From assembly GCF_001514285.1 (NCBI RefSeq), contig NZ_KQ949041.1:55138-119137 (forward strand): a stretch of DNA of 64,000 nt, given 5' to 3'. Below are positions 1 through 8,820 of the stretch, one piece after another (within the stretch, counting starts at the first letter, position 1; the number at the start of each line of letters is the position of its first letter). The DNA is from Streptomyces sp. DSM 15324. GTDB lineage: Bacteria; Actinomycetota; Actinomycetes; Streptomycetales; Streptomycetaceae. The notes beneath the pieces were generated by a model that was not told the origin of the DNA, did no database searches, and worked only from the letters and a program-made list of their open reading frames with translations. The position numbers and the translations under genes were made by a program.

Positions 1-186
1 GCGGCTCCTCCACGGAGACGGCGAGCACCGGGCAGCCCGCGGGAAGTCGCTCTCGACGACGACCCCGCGCCACAGGCCGAGGAAGGCCCGCAGTCCGGCG
101 GCCGGGCCCGCCTCCAGATCCGTGCGCAGCACCCGGGCGACCGCTTCACCCGCGTACCGCACCGCCTCGGTCGCCGGGCCGGCCGG
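1..186 (-). pseudogene. TetR-family regulator remnant (ligand-binding part only)
   Basis: Reading the minus strand down from about 186, the frame gives EAVRYAGEAVARVL, then GLRAFLGLWRGVVVESDF, which resembles the start of the C-terminal domain of LmrA/YxaF-type TetR regulators. The family normally continues with AGCPVLAV. Here that peptide (AGCPVLAVSVEEP) is present but in another frame, so one base is missing near 35-45. The N-terminal helix-turn-helix of about 60 residues should lie upstream, but the icmF stop codon (226-228) occupies that place. The gene is therefore headless and frameshifted, and it also runs off the window edge. A sequencing indel could explain the frameshift but not the missing DNA-binding domain. 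Confidence 0.6.
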
Positions 187-225
187 ACCCGCCCCCCGGT
201 CCCGGGGCGCGGGTCCGGGACCGGA

Positions 226-3200
226 TCAGACGTTACGGCGGTACTGGCCGCCCACCTCGAAGAACGCGTCGGTGATCTGCTGGAGGGAGCAGACCCGGGC
301 GGCGTCCATGAGGACCGCGAAGACATTGCGGTCGTTCACCGCCGCGTCCTTCAGGGCGGCCAGGGCCGCGTGCGCCTGGTCGCGGTGTCCGGCCTGGTAG
401 TCGCGGACCCGTGCGAGCTGGGAGACCTTCTCGTCCTCGGTGGCCCGGGCCAGCTCGACGGTGGCGGGTTCGGCGGTGTCGGCGTGCGGGTTGCGGAAGG
501 TGTTGACGCCGATGAGGGGCAGGCTGCCGTCGTGCTTGCGCTGCTCGTAGAGCATCGACTCGTCCTGGATCCGGCCGCGCTGGTAGCCGGTCTCCATCGC
601 ACCCAGCACCCCGCCGCGTTCGTTGATCCGCTCGAACTCCTGCAACACCGCCTCCTCCACCAGGTCGGTGAGCTCGTCGATGACGAAGGAACCCTGGAGG
701 GGGTTCTCGTTCATCGCCAGGCCCCACTCCCGGTTGATGATCAGCTGGATGGCCAGGGCGCGGCGGACGGATTCCTCGGTGGGCGTGGTGACGGCCTCGT
801 CGTAGGCGTTGGTGTGCAGGCTGTTGCAGTTGTCGTAGATCGCGATGAGCGCCTGGAGGGTGGTGCGGATGTCGTTGAAGTCCATCTCCTGGGCGTGCAG
901 GGAGCGTCCGGACGTCTGGACGTGGTACTTCAGCTTCTGGGAGCGCTCGTTCGCGCCGTACTTCTCCTTCATGGCGACCGCCCAGATCCGCCGGGCGACC
1001 CGGCCGAGCACCGAGTACTCGGGGTCCATGCCGTTGGAGAAGAAGAAGGACAGGTTGGGGGCGAAGTCGTCGATGTGCATGCCCCGGGCGAGGTAGGCCT
1101 CGACGTAGGTGAAGCCGTTGGCGAGGGTGAAGGCGAGCTGGCTGACCGGGTTCGCGCCCGCCTCGGCGATGTGGTAGCCGGAGATCGACACGGAGTAGAA
1201 GTTGCGGACCTTGTGCGCGATGAACCACTCCTGGATGTCGGCCATCATCCGCAGGGAGAACTCCGTCGAGAACAGGCAGGTGTTCTGGCCCTGGTCCTCC
1301 TTGAGGATGTCCGCCTGCACCGTGCCGCGCACGTTCGCCAGGGCCCGGGCGCGCAGCTCGGCCGCCTCCTCCTCGCCCGGCTCGCGGCCCTCGGCGGTGC
1401 GGAACCGCTCGATCTGCTGGTCGATCGCCGTGTTGAGGAAGAAGGCGAGGATCGTCGGCGCGGGGCCGTTGATCGTCATCGACACCGAGGTGGTGGGGGC
1501 GACCAGGTCGAAGCCGTCGTAGAGCGCCTTCATGTCGTCGAGGGTGGCCACCGAGACACCGGAGGTGCCGACCTTGCCGTAGATGTCGGGGCGCTCGTCG
1601 GGGTCGCGGCCGTAGAGGGTGACGGAGTCGAAGGCGGTGGACAGGCGGGTGGCGGGCTGCCCCTCGGAGAGCAGCTTGAAGCGGCGGTTGGTGCGGAACG
1701 GGTCGCCCTCGCCGGCGAACATCCGGGCCGGGTCCTCGCCGTCGCGCTTGAAGGGGAACACGCCGGCGGTGAAGGGGAAGCTGCCCGGCAGGTTCTCCGC
1801 GCGCCAGAACCGCACCAGCTCACCGTGGTCGTCGAAGCGGGGCAGGGCGACCCGGGGGACCTTGTTCCCCGAGAGGGACTCACGGGTCAGCTTGGTACGG
1901 ATCTCCTTGTCGCGGACCTTCACCACCTGCTCGTCGCCGGAGTACGAGGCGACGACCGCGGGCCAGTTCGCGAGCTGCTCGGTGATCTCGTGCGGGAGCT
2001 CGCGACGGGCGCCGTCGAGCAGGGAGGCGACGTTCGCGGCGTCCGCACCGGCCGCGGCGAGTTCGTCCCGCACGGCGTCGAGGCGCTGCACCCGCCGGGC
2101 CGCCGCGGCCAGCCGGGCGGTCTCGGCGTGGTAGGCGCGGACGGTGTCGGTGATCTCGGCGAGATAGCGCACCCGCTCCGCCGGGACCACCTGCCGGATG
2201 CCGGAGGAGTGACGCACGTCGACCGGGGCCAGCGCGCCCTGGACCAGCGGCAGCCCCTGTTCGCCGAGGGCGGTCCGCAGATGCTGGTAGAGCGCGGTGA
2301 CGCCGTCGTCGTTGAAGGTGGCCGCGGAGGTGCCGTAGACCGGCATGTCCTCCGGCCTCTTGCCGAACGCCTCCCGGTTGCGGACCAGTTGACGGCCCAC
2401 GTCCCGCATCGCGTCCTTCGCGCCCCGCCGCTCGAACTTGTTGATCGCCACCACGTCGGCGAAGTCGAGCATGTCGATCTTCTCGAGCTGCGAGGCGGCG
2501 CCGAACTCCGGTGTCATCACGTACATCGAGGTGTCGACGAACGGCACGATCGCCGCGTCGCCCTGGCCGATGCCCGGCGTCTCCACGACCACCAGGTCGA
2601 AGCCGGCCGCCTTCACCACGTCGATCACGTCCGACAGGTGCTCGGGCAGCTCACGGCTGCCCCGGGTGGCCAGGCTGCGGAAGAACACCCGGGCGCCGTC
2701 CAGGGAGTTCATCCGGATGCGGTCGCCGAGCAGGGCGCCACCGCCCCGGCGGCGGGTCGGGTCGACCGCGATCACCGCGATCCGCAGCTTGTCCTGCTGG
2801 TCGACCCGGAAGCGCCGCACCAGCTCGTCGGTCAGCGAGGACTTGCCGGAGCCGCCCGTGCCCGTGATGCCCAGCACCGGCACCGTCCGGGCCGCCGCCG
2901 CGGCCCGCACCTGGGCCAGGAAGTCGTCCGGCAGCTTGCCGAGCTCCGCGCCGGTGATCGCGCGGGCGATCGCGAACCGGTCGCCCGCGAGGACGGCGGA
3001 CACCTCGGCCGGCTTGCCGTCCCACAGGTCGAAGTCGCAGTCCGCGACGACCGAGTTGACCATCCCGGCCAGGCCCATCCGTTGCCCGTCCTCCGGGGAG
3101 AAGATGGTCACCCCGCTCCCGCGCAGCCGGGCGATCTCCTCCGGGACGATGACCCCGCCCCCGCCGCCCACCACCCTGATGTGCTCGGCGCCCCGGGCGC

Positions 3201-3456
3201 GCAGCGAGTCGACCAGGTATTCGAAATACTCCACATGCCCGCCCTGGTAGGACGAGACCGCCACCCCGTGGGCGTCCTCCTCCAGCGCCGCGTCCACGAC
3301 CTCCTGCACCGACCGGTTGTGGCCGAGGTGGATCACTTCCGCGCCCTGGGACTGGAAGATCCGGCGCATGATGTTGATGGACGCGTCGTGCCCGTCGAAC
3401 AGGGCCGAGGCGGTGATCAGGCGGATGGGGTGCACGGGACGGTGCACTTCGCTCAT
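226..3456 (-). CDS. icmF: fused isobutyryl-CoA mutase IcmF
   Basis: A 1076-residue adenosylcobalamin-dependent acyl-CoA mutase that interconverts isobutyryl-CoA and n-butyryl-CoA and carries its own G-protein chaperone. Residues 1-140 are the B12-binding domain, with DGHDAS at 21-26. A MeaI/ArgK-type GTPase follows, with P-loop GITGTGGSGKSS at about 196-207. The C-terminal half is the large mutase domain, including TSVSMTINGPAP and the IcmF-like stretch TCLFSTEFSLRMMADIQ, where classical methylmalonyl-CoA mutases have other residues. The length fits IcmF (about 1090). The ATG at 3454-3456 was chosen because the B12 domain begins directly after it; an open frame continues upstream but has no homology. 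A promoter-type palindrome lies 57-68 bases upstream. Likely roles are valine/branched-chain catabolism and supply of butyryl units to polyketide synthesis. Confidence 0.93.
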   Translation of the reverse strand: MSEVHRPVHPIRLITASALFDGHDASINIMRRIFQSQGAEVIHLGHNRSVQEVVDAALEEDAHGVAVSSYQGGHVEYFEYLVDSLRARGAEHIRVVGGGGGVIVPEEIARLRGSGVTIFSPEDGQRMGLAGMVNSVVADCDFDLWDGKPAEVSAVLAGDRFAIARAITGAELGKLPDDFLAQVRAAAAARTVPVLGITGTGGSGKSSLTDELVRRFRVDQQDKLRIAVIAVDPTRRRGGGALLGDRIRMNSLDGARVFFRSLATRGSRELPEHLSDVIDVVKAAGFDLVVVETPGIGQGDAAIVPFVDTSMYVMTPEFGAASQLEKIDMLDFADVVAINKFERRGAKDAMRDVGRQLVRNREAFGKRPEDMPVYGTSAATFNDDGVTALYQHLRTALGEQGLPLVQGALAPVDVRHSSGIRQVVPAERVRYLAEITDTVRAYHAETARLAAAARRVQRLDAVRDELAAAGADAANVASLLDGARRELPHEITEQLANWPAVVASYSGDEQVVKVRDKEIRTKLTRESLSGNKVPRVALPRFDDHGELVRFWRAENLPGSFPFTAGVFPFKRDGEDPARMFAGEGDPFRTNRRFKLLSEGQPATRLSTAFDSVTLYGRDPDERPDIYGKVGTSGVSVATLDDMKALYDGFDLVAPTTSVSMTINGPAPTILAFFLNTAIDQQIERFRTAEGREPGEEEAAELRARALANVRGTVQADILKEDQGQNTCLFSTEFSLRMMADIQEWFIAHKVRNFYSVSISGYHIAEAGANPVSQLAFTLANGFTYVEAYLARGMHIDDFAPNLSFFFSNGMDPEYSVLGRVARRIWAVAMKEKYGANERSQKLKYHVQTSGRSLHAQEMDFNDIRTTLQALIAIYDNCNSLHTNAYDEAVTTPTEESVRRALAIQLIINREWGLAMNENPLQGSFVIDELTDLVEEAVLQEFERINERGGVLGAMETGYQRGRIQDESMLYEQRKHDGSLPLIGVNTFRNPHADTAEPATVELARATEDEKVSQLARVRDYQAGHRDQAHAALAALKDAAVNDRNVFAVLMDAARVCSLQQITDAFFEVGGQYRRNV

Positions 3457-3509
3457 GGGGACCTTCCCGGACGGATCAGGGGTACGCCGACGGTACGCCG
3501 ACCCCGAGA

Positions 3510-3527
3510 TACTAGGACGTCCTACTA
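3510..3527. promoter_or_regulatory. palindromic operator upstream of icmF
   Basis: The core TAGGACGTCCTA (3513-3524) is a perfect 12-bp palindrome. Two further outer base pairs match after one mismatch, giving an 18-bp near-palindrome. It sits 54 bases upstream of the icmF start, where a repressor or activator site would be expected. The binding protein is unknown; the TetR remnant downstream of icmF is one former candidate. Confidence 0.5.
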
Positions 3528-3857
3528 ATTTAGCGCAGGGTGGGGGCTCCGCGACGGGAGCGGTGCGATCGACCCTTGACTGTCCATGTTCCTGCCCATA
3601 CGCCGCGGGCGGTTCGCTCGGTCGGGACAGCGGTTCGAGGGGGTTCCGGCGGTGCAGTGAGGGGCGCTTCGTGACAGACGCGGTCGACGCCGACGGGCGG
3701 TCGTTTGGACGTCTGCCGTGTCGGGGAGGAGGTGCCCGTGCTCGCCCCCCGGCTGCGGTCGTACGGGGGGCGCGGCGGGCGCGGCGGTGCCCGCCCGTCC
3801 CGACCACCATGGTCGTCGCCGTCGTGCTCCTCCGCCTCGGGGAGTGAGCCCGGCCGG

Positions 3858-4034
3858 TCAGCGGGTGGCCGCGGCGAGCAATTCCTCGACGCGGCGCGCG
3901 GGCAGCGGCACGGCGGGAGTCCCGAAGAACCAGCGCTGTCCGTCCTCCGGGCTGAGGCCTTCGGGCCGGGGCGCCAGGTACGGCTGCAAGGCCTTCGGCG
4001 CGCCCAGCCCGACCGCCGGCCGCCTCCCTGAAGG
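3858..4034 (-). pseudogene. C-terminal gene remnant, unidentified
   Basis: The 600-base gap between icmF and the MFS gene is not blank. On the minus strand a short frame ending at a TGA (3858-3860) reads GLGAPKALQPYLAPRPEGLS, then EDGQRWFFGTPAVPLPARRV and EELLAAATR. It looks like the C-terminus of a real protein, with tryptophan, phenylalanine and tyrosine at ordinary frequency, but there is no room for an N-terminal part. A GTG at about 4032 could start a 57-residue peptide. The family was not recognised. Positions 3528-3857 hold no gene I can support. Confidence 0.3.
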
Positions 4035-4055
4035 CACAGGCCCGCCCGCGGCCGG

Positions 4056-5291
4056 TCAGGAGCCGGTGTGCTCCGGGGTCTCCCGGTGTCCGGTCCCGGT
4101 CGCCGCGTCCGCGGTCCGGCGTGCGGACGTGTCGACGGCCGGGGCCAGGAAGGCGGCGCAGACGACGCAGGCGAGGACGACGAGCATGGCCGGGCGCAGA
4201 CCGAGATGATCGCCGAGGAAGCCCAGGCCGGGCGGGCCGACGAGGAAGGCGACATAGCCGATGACGGCCACCAGACTCACCCGGGCCGTCTCGTCGGGAC
4301 CGGACTCCCCGGCCGCGGAGAGCGCCAGGGGGAAGCCGAGCGAGGCGCCCAGTCCCCAGAACAGCACGGCGGCTCCGGCGAGGACCGGGCTGTCGGAGAC
4401 GATGACGATCAGCAGACCGAGCGCGCCGGACGCCGCGCTGGCGCGGACCACGGTGGTCCGGCCGAAGCGGTCGAGGACGTACGTGCCGGTGAAGCGGCCC
4501 ACCGTCATCGCGGCGGCGAACCCGGCGTAGACGAGGGAGCCCCCGGTGGCGTCCATGCCGTGTCCGTCGACCATCAGCAGCGGCAGCCAGTCGTTGGCCG
4601 AACCCTCGGCCAACGCCATGGCCAGCACGATCGCGCCGATGAGGAGGAGTCTGCCGTCCTTCCACACCGCGGGGTGCGGCCCCTCGACGCCGCCCTCCCG
4701 CGGTACCTCGGGCACGACCCGGCCGGTGCCCGCCGGGATGGCGCGCGCGGCGTACAGCAGCAGCCCCGCGGCGAGCAGGACGACCGCCGCGAGGTGCCGG
4801 TGCACCGGTACCCCGGCCGCCGTCGCCGCCATCCCGGCGGCGGCCCCGAACACCGTGCCCAGGCTGAAGCAGCCGTGCAGCGCCGGCAGGGTGGTCCTGC
4901 CACTGATCCGCTCGACGTCGGTGCCGTCGACGTTCACGGCCACGTCCGAGCCGCCCAGGCCGGCACCGAAGAGACACAGGCCCGCGGTGACCCCGGCGAC
5001 CGACGAGGCGAGTGCGCCCGCGCAGATCACGGCCATCCCCGCGATGAGCAGCCAGGTCCCCCAGACGATGACGGGCCGGGTCCCGAACCGGGACACCAGC
5101 CGCCCCGAGAGGCTGATCCCGGCCATCGAGCCGAGCGACAGCCCGAACAGCACCAGCCCCATCCGGGCCGTGGACACCTCCAGCCGGTCCCGGATCGCGG
5201 GCGTGCGGGTCACCCACGAGGACATGGTGATGCCCGCGATCAGGAAGGCCAGGAAGAGCGACCTACGGCGGCGGCGCACGGCCTTGTCCAT
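4056..5291 (-). CDS. MFS transporter, YbjJ-like
   Basis: A 411-residue integral membrane protein with about 12 hydrophobic segments. The first is preceded by a basic stretch (KAVRRRRRS), and SSWVTRTPAIRDRLEVS follows the first helix, as in YbjJ-type major facilitator transporters. The pattern GRLVSRFGTRPV between helices 2 and 3 matches the MFS motif A region. The ATG at 5289-5291 is chosen because AAGGAG lies at the right distance upstream; a longer open frame lacks a ribosome site. It is transcribed divergently from dhaKLM across a region with two palindromes. The substrate cannot be inferred, but efflux of a sugar-like or drug-like compound is usual in this branch. Confidence 0.8.
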   Translation of the reverse strand: MDKAVRRRRRSLFLAFLIAGITMSSWVTRTPAIRDRLEVSTARMGLVLFGLSLGSMAGISLSGRLVSRFGTRPVIVWGTWLLIAGMAVICAGALASSVAGVTAGLCLFGAGLGGSDVAVNVDGTDVERISGRTTLPALHGCFSLGTVFGAAAGMAATAAGVPVHRHLAAVVLLAAGLLLYAARAIPAGTGRVVPEVPREGGVEGPHPAVWKDGRLLLIGAIVLAMALAEGSANDWLPLLMVDGHGMDATGGSLVYAGFAAAMTVGRFTGTYVLDRFGRTTVVRASAASGALGLLIVIVSDSPVLAGAAVLFWGLGASLGFPLALSAAGESGPDETARVSLVAVIGYVAFLVGPPGLGFLGDHLGLRPAMLVVLACVVCAAFLAPAVDTSARRTADAATGTGHRETPEHTGS

Positions 5292-5384
5292 GAGGCTGCT
5301 CCTTGGGGCTGCTGGGGCTGCTCCTCCGGAGGAGCGGGAACGGCTGCCTCGAGGCCGCGTACGGCACCCGCTCGACCAGGAGAA

Positions 5385-5400
5385 TGTACCTGCTTGTACA
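5385..5400. promoter_or_regulatory. inverted repeat TGTAC-N6-GTACA
   Basis: A perfect 5-6-5 inverted repeat about 95 bases upstream of the MFS start and 139 bases upstream of dhaK. Its form is that of a dimeric TetR/MarR-type operator. It is closer to the MFS transporter, so regulation of that gene is the simpler reading. Confidence 0.4.
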
Positions 5401-5409
5401 CGACAACGG

Positions 5410-5422
5410 GGAAGCGCTTTCC
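5410..5422. promoter_or_regulatory. LacI-type operator core upstream of dhaK
   Basis: The sequence GGAAGCGCTTTCC contains the perfect 8-bp palindrome AAGCGCTT (5412-5419), the centre typical of LacI/GalR and catabolite-control operators. It lies about 117 bases before the dhaK start. Confidence 0.35.
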
Positions 5423-5538
5423 GGATCGACCGGAACCTCTCCCGTGCCCCCCGGACCGCCGCCCACGTGACCTTCACCGCCGCAAGGTCGATAATTCCCT
5501 CGGAGGACCAGACCTGCTCGTGTCAGTAGGAGGTACCC

Positions 5539-6531
5539 ATGAAGATGTTGATCAATGTGCCGGAGACCGTGGTCGCGGACGCGCTGCGCGGGATGGCGGC
5601 CGCCCATCCCGAGCTGACCGTCGACGTGGAGAACCGGGTGGTCGTACGGCGGGACGCCCCGGTGGCCGGGAAGGTCGGACTCGTGTCCGGCGGCGGGTCC
5701 GGGCACGAGCCGTTGCACGGGGGGTTCGTCGGACCCGGCATGCTCTCCGCGGCCTGTCCCGGGGAGGTGTTCACCTCCCCGGTGCCCGACCAGATGCTGC
5801 GCGCGGCGGCCGCCGTGAACAGCGGCGCGGGCGTGCTGTTCATCGTCAAGAACTACACCGGCGACGTGCTCAACTTCGACATGGCGGCCGAGCTCGCCGA
5901 GGACGAGGGCATCCAGATCGCCAAGGTGCTGGTAAACGACGACGTGGCCGTCACCGACAGTCTGTACACGGCGGGGCGCCGCGGTACCGGCGCGACGCTG
6001 TTCGTGGAGAAGATCGCGGGGGCCGCCGCCGACGAGGGACAGCCGCTGGAGCGGGTCGAGTCCATCGCCCGCCAGGTGAACGAGAACTCCCGCAGTTTCG
6101 GTGTCGCGCTCAGCGCGTGCACCACGCCCGCCAAGGGCAGCCCGACCTTCGACCTGCCGGCCGGCGAGTTGGAGCTGGGCATCGGCATCCACGGCGAACC
6201 GGGCCGGGAGCGGCGGGCGATGATGACGTCCGGGGAGATCGCCGACTTCGCCGTCCAGGCCCTCCTGGACGACATGCCCCCGCGCAACCCCGTCCTCGTA
6301 CTGGTCAACGGCATGGGTGCCACTCCGCTGCTGGAACTGTACGGCTTCAACGCGGAGGTGCAGCGGGCGCTGACCCAGCGCGGGGTGGCCGTCGCCCGGA
6401 CACTCGTCGGCAACTACGTGACCTCCCTCGACATGGCCGGCGCCTCGGTGACGGTCTGCCAGATCGACGAGGAACTGCTGCGCCTGTGGGACGCGCCGGT
6501 GAGCACACCGGGCCTGCGCTGGGGCATGTGA
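5539..6531 (+). CDS. dhaK: dihydroxyacetone kinase subunit DhaK
   Basis: A 330-residue substrate-binding subunit of the PTS-dependent dihydroxyacetone kinase. It binds dihydroxyacetone covalently and passes phosphate from DhaL to it. The N-terminal motif GGGSGHEPLH is at residues 51-60, and the catalytic histidine is His218 in GIGIHGEPG, the position expected for the family. The length is standard. AGGAGG lies 8 bases before the ATG. It is the first gene of dhaK-dhaL-dhaM. Its promoter region (5292-5538) is shared with the divergent MFS gene. Confidence 0.95.
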   Translation: MKMLINVPETVVADALRGMAAAHPELTVDVENRVVVRRDAPVAGKVGLVSGGGSGHEPLHGGFVGPGMLSAACPGEVFTSPVPDQMLRAAAAVNSGAGVLFIVKNYTGDVLNFDMAAELAEDEGIQIAKVLVNDDVAVTDSLYTAGRRGTGATLFVEKIAGAAADEGQPLERVESIARQVNENSRSFGVALSACTTPAKGSPTFDLPAGELELGIGIHGEPGRERRAMMTSGEIADFAVQALLDDMPPRNPVLVLVNGMGATPLLELYGFNAEVQRALTQRGVAVARTLVGNYVTSLDMAGASVTVCQIDEELLRLWDAPVSTPGLRWGM

Positions 6532-6542
6532 GGGGAGATCCT

Positions 6543-7142
6543 GTGCTCGACGCCGACTTCTTCCGCCGTTGGATGACGGCGACCGCCGCGTCCGTCCACC
6601 GCGAGGCGGAACGGCTCACCGCTCTCGACTCCCCCATCGGGGACGCCGACCACGGCAGCAACCTCCAGCGCGGGTTCACCGCGGTGACCGCCGCGCTGGC
6701 GAAGGAGGAGCCGGACACGCCGGGCGCTGTCCTCGTCCTCGCAGGACGGCAGCTCATCTCCACCGTCGGGGGCGCGTCGGGCCCGCTGTACGGCACCCTG
6801 CTGCGCCGGACCGGCAAGGCGCTCGGGGACGCGGCCGAGGTGAGCGAGGCCGAGCTCGCCGACGCGCTGCGGGCGGGTGTGGACGCCGTGATGCAGCTCG
6901 GGGGCGCCGCCCCGGGCGACAAGACGATGATCGACGCCCTGGTGCCGGCGGTCGCCGCCCTCGGGGACGGGTTCGGCGCCGCCGGCACCGCCGCCGAGCG
7001 GGGCGCCGAGGCGACGACCCCCCTCCAGGCCCGCAAGGGACGGGCCAGCTACCTCGGGGAGCGCAGCATCGGGCACCAGGACCCGGGGGCCACCTCGTCC
7101 GCCCTGCTGATCGCGGCGCTCGCCGAGGCCGACGGGAAGTGA
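6543..7142 (+). CDS. dhaL: dihydroxyacetone kinase ADP-binding subunit DhaL
   Basis: A 199-residue protein that holds ADP/Mg2+ as a fixed cofactor, is phosphorylated by DhaM and passes phosphate to dihydroxyacetone on DhaK. The metal-binding acidic motif is visible as DSPIGDADHGSNLQRG near residue 30, and the nucleotide-binding loop as GGASGPLYG. The C-terminal GRASYLGERSIGHQDPGA is also a family signature. GTG at 6543 is the start because it immediately precedes LDADFFRRW and has GGGGAG upstream. The gene begins 11 bases after dhaK ends. Confidence 0.93.
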   Translation: MLDADFFRRWMTATAASVHREAERLTALDSPIGDADHGSNLQRGFTAVTAALAKEEPDTPGAVLVLAGRQLISTVGGASGPLYGTLLRRTGKALGDAAEVSEAELADALRAGVDAVMQLGGAAPGDKTMIDALVPAVAALGDGFGAAGTAAERGAEATTPLQARKGRASYLGERSIGHQDPGATSSALLIAALAEADGK

Positions 7143-7159
7143 ACGGAAGTGAGGCGACG

Positions 7160-7570
7160 GTGAGCGACGAGAAGCTGGTCGGGATCGTGCTGGTCTCACA
7201 CAGCGCGGCGGTGGCGAACGCCGTGGCCGAGCTGGCGAAGGGCCTCGCGGGCGGCGGCGCGACCGTCCCCGTCGCGGCGGCGGGCGGTACCGAGGGCGGC
7301 GGGCTGGGCACGAGCGCGGAGCTGGTGGCCGCCGCGGCCGCCTCCGTCGACCGGGGCGCCGGTGTCGCCCTCCTCACCGACCTGGGCAGCGCCGTGCTCA
7401 CGGTCAAGGCGCTGCTCGCCGAGGGGGACGAACTCCCGGCCTCCGCCCGCCTGGTGGACGCCCCGTTCGTCGAGGGCGCGGTGGCCGCGGTGGTCACGGC
7501 GGCGACGGGAGCCGACCTCGACGCGGTCACGGCGGCGGCCTCCGAGGCGTACGCCTACCGCAAGGAGTGA
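7160..7570 (+). CDS. dhaM: dihydroxyacetone kinase phosphotransfer subunit DhaM (EIIA-Man type)
   Basis: A 136-residue protein consisting only of the EIIA-mannose domain that takes phosphate from HPr and re-phosphorylates DhaL-bound ADP. The phosphorylated histidine is His14 in IVLVSHSAAVA. LLTDLGSAVLTVKALL is the typical second conserved block. There are no fused HPr or EI domains, unlike the E. coli protein, so general HPr must serve it. GTG at 7160 is chosen from the family N-terminus. The gene is followed at once by a GC-rich hairpin. Confidence 0.9.
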   Translation: MSDEKLVGIVLVSHSAAVANAVAELAKGLAGGGATVPVAAAGGTEGGGLGTSAELVAAAAASVDRGAGVALLTDLGSAVLTVKALLAEGDELPASARLVDAPFVEGAVAAVVTAATGADLDAVTAAASEAYAYRKE

Positions 7571-7577
7571 CGCGGCC

Positions 7578-7597
7578 GCGCCCCCGGCCGGGGGCGC
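7578..7597 (+). terminator. hairpin terminator after dhaKLM
   Basis: A perfect 20-bp palindrome starts 8 bases after the dhaM stop. It folds as an 8-bp G/C stem with a four-base loop. There is no U-tract, as is common in high-GC actinomycetes. Confidence 0.6.
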
Positions 7598-7642
7598 CGC
7601 CTCGCCGTCCGACCGCTCGCAGCTCGGCGGCTGCGCGACCGC

Positions 7643-7800
7643 TCACCTCAGTGCCTCTCCTACGACGGTGCGGGCGGCGCGGACGCCCCGGGACGGCTCG
7701 GTCCGGGCCACCGCCGCGTCCGGGACGGTGCCGGCGGCGAGCCGGGCGTGCCGCTCCACGGCGGCACGCAGGGCCGCGTCCAACATCGCCGGCCGCGGGA
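7643..7800 (-). pseudogene. short C-terminal gene remnant, unidentified
   Basis: The 300-base gap between dhaM and the chitosanase contains a minus-strand frame ending at a TGA (7643-7645). It reads MLDAALRAAVERHARLAAGT, then VPDAAVARTEPSRGVRAART and VVGEALR. An in-frame stop lies just upstream at about 7815. The composition resembles the last helix of a sugar kinase or regulator, but no family can be named. It may also be chance coding-like DNA. Confidence 0.2.
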
Positions 7801-7869
7801 CAGCCACTTCGTCACGTCACCGTGGGCCGGCTCGCCGAGGCGGAGGAGCAGGCCGCCGCGCCCGCCCCA

Positions 7870-8820
7870 CTACCCCTCCCCCGTGTCGTCTCCGGTGTCC
7901 TCTCCGGCGTCCTCTCCCGTCTCCTCGTCCGGCCCGGCCTCGGTGGCCTCCGGGACCGCGTCGGGGTCCTCGGCCCCCTCGGCACCCTGGTCGTCCCGCG
8001 CCGTCCGGGTGTCCGGGCCGGCCTCGGGCCGTCGGTCCTCACGGGCCGTCGGACCTTCGCCCGCCGGGGCATCCGGGGGCCGGGCCTGAGCCGCCCCCGG
8101 CCCCGGGGCCGCCCGGCCGGCGGCCCCGACGAACGAACGCGCCAGCCGTTCACCGGTCACCACGGCGGACTCGTGGCTCTCGATCGGGGTGGCGCGGGAG
8201 TCCCGGAAGACGATGTAGGTGACTCCGGAGGGGGTGCCGCCGCCGTGCGGGTCGGGGCGGATGCCCAGGGCCGCGGCGGTGGCGTAGGACGCCTCGCCGA
8301 TGATGTCGGGCGGGCCCACGTCGCCGACGACCGCGTACTGGACCCGGTCGCGGTAGACGACCGCCGCCACCGCGCCTCCGCGCACCCCGTGATCGCGGGG
8401 GTTCCACCGGTCGCTCGCCTGGGGCACCACGATGTACGGCAGGGTCTCGGCGCTGAGGTAGCGGCCGTCGGACTGGGTGTACGCGGTGGTGTCGGAGAAC
8501 AGCGGGTCGGTCCCGCTGTTGCAGTGCGCTCCTGGACGTCCGTCGCAGTCGATGTCCATGTCGGCCGTCCAGAACACCGCCTCGCGGGTGCCGCAGACCG
8601 GCACGGTGGCGGGCATCCCGTCGTCCGTGCGGTAGCGGCCCCGGGACACGGCGGCGCAGTCGCGTACCCGGGCCAGCAGGTCGGCGGCGCGGACGGCGCC
8701 CTCCTGGCGTATCCCGGGTGCACCCGGGCTGCCCCGGTCGTGGCGGGCGGCGACGGAGCCGGTGGTCGGGGCCAGCAGGACGAGGCCGGCCGCGGCCAGG
8801 GTCAGCGACTGGGCGCGCAC
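7870..8820 (-). CDS. secreted GH75 chitosanase
   Basis: A 316-residue secreted glycoside hydrolase of family 75, which cleaves beta-1,4 bonds in chitosan. A signal peptide occupies residues 1-25 (hydrophobic core LTLAAAGLVLLAPTTG, cleavage after SVAA). The catalytic module follows, with AVFWTADMDIDCDG, LSAETLPYIVVP and DVGPPDIIGEASYATAAALG, typical of fungal and streptomycete GH75 enzymes. After about residue 230 comes a Pro/Ala- and Glu/Asp-rich tail ending in EDAGEDTGDDTGEG, which looks like an unstructured acidic linker. GTG at 8820 is preferred over an upstream ATG because it directly precedes the signal peptide and GAGAGGG lies upstream. The FN3 lipoprotein remnant is divergent. Confidence 0.85.
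   Translation of the reverse strand: MRAQSLTLAAAGLVLLAPTTGSVAARHDRGSPGAPGIRQEGAVRAADLLARVRDCAAVSRGRYRTDDGMPATVPVCGTREAVFWTADMDIDCDGRPGAHCNSGTDPLFSDTTAYTQSDGRYLSAETLPYIVVPQASDRWNPRDHGVRGGAVAAVVYRDRVQYAVVGDVGPPDIIGEASYATAAALGIRPDPHGGGTPSGVTYIVFRDSRATPIESHESAVVTGERLARSFVGAAGRAAPGPGAAQARPPDAPAGEGPTAREDRRPEAGPDTRTARDDQGAEGAEDPDAVPEATEAGPDEETGEDAGEDTGDDTGEG

Noticed and set aside
370..3528. A 1052-codon plus-strand frame opposite icmF.
   Set aside because: It is a GC-skew shadow with Val/Gly/Asp/His-rich composition and no homology.
3457..5217. An open frame continuous with icmF extends upstream to 5217 and would give a 1663-residue protein.
   Set aside because: The extra 587 residues are Arg/Gly/Pro-rich antisense of the MFS gene, and the B12 domain begins at the ATG at 3456.
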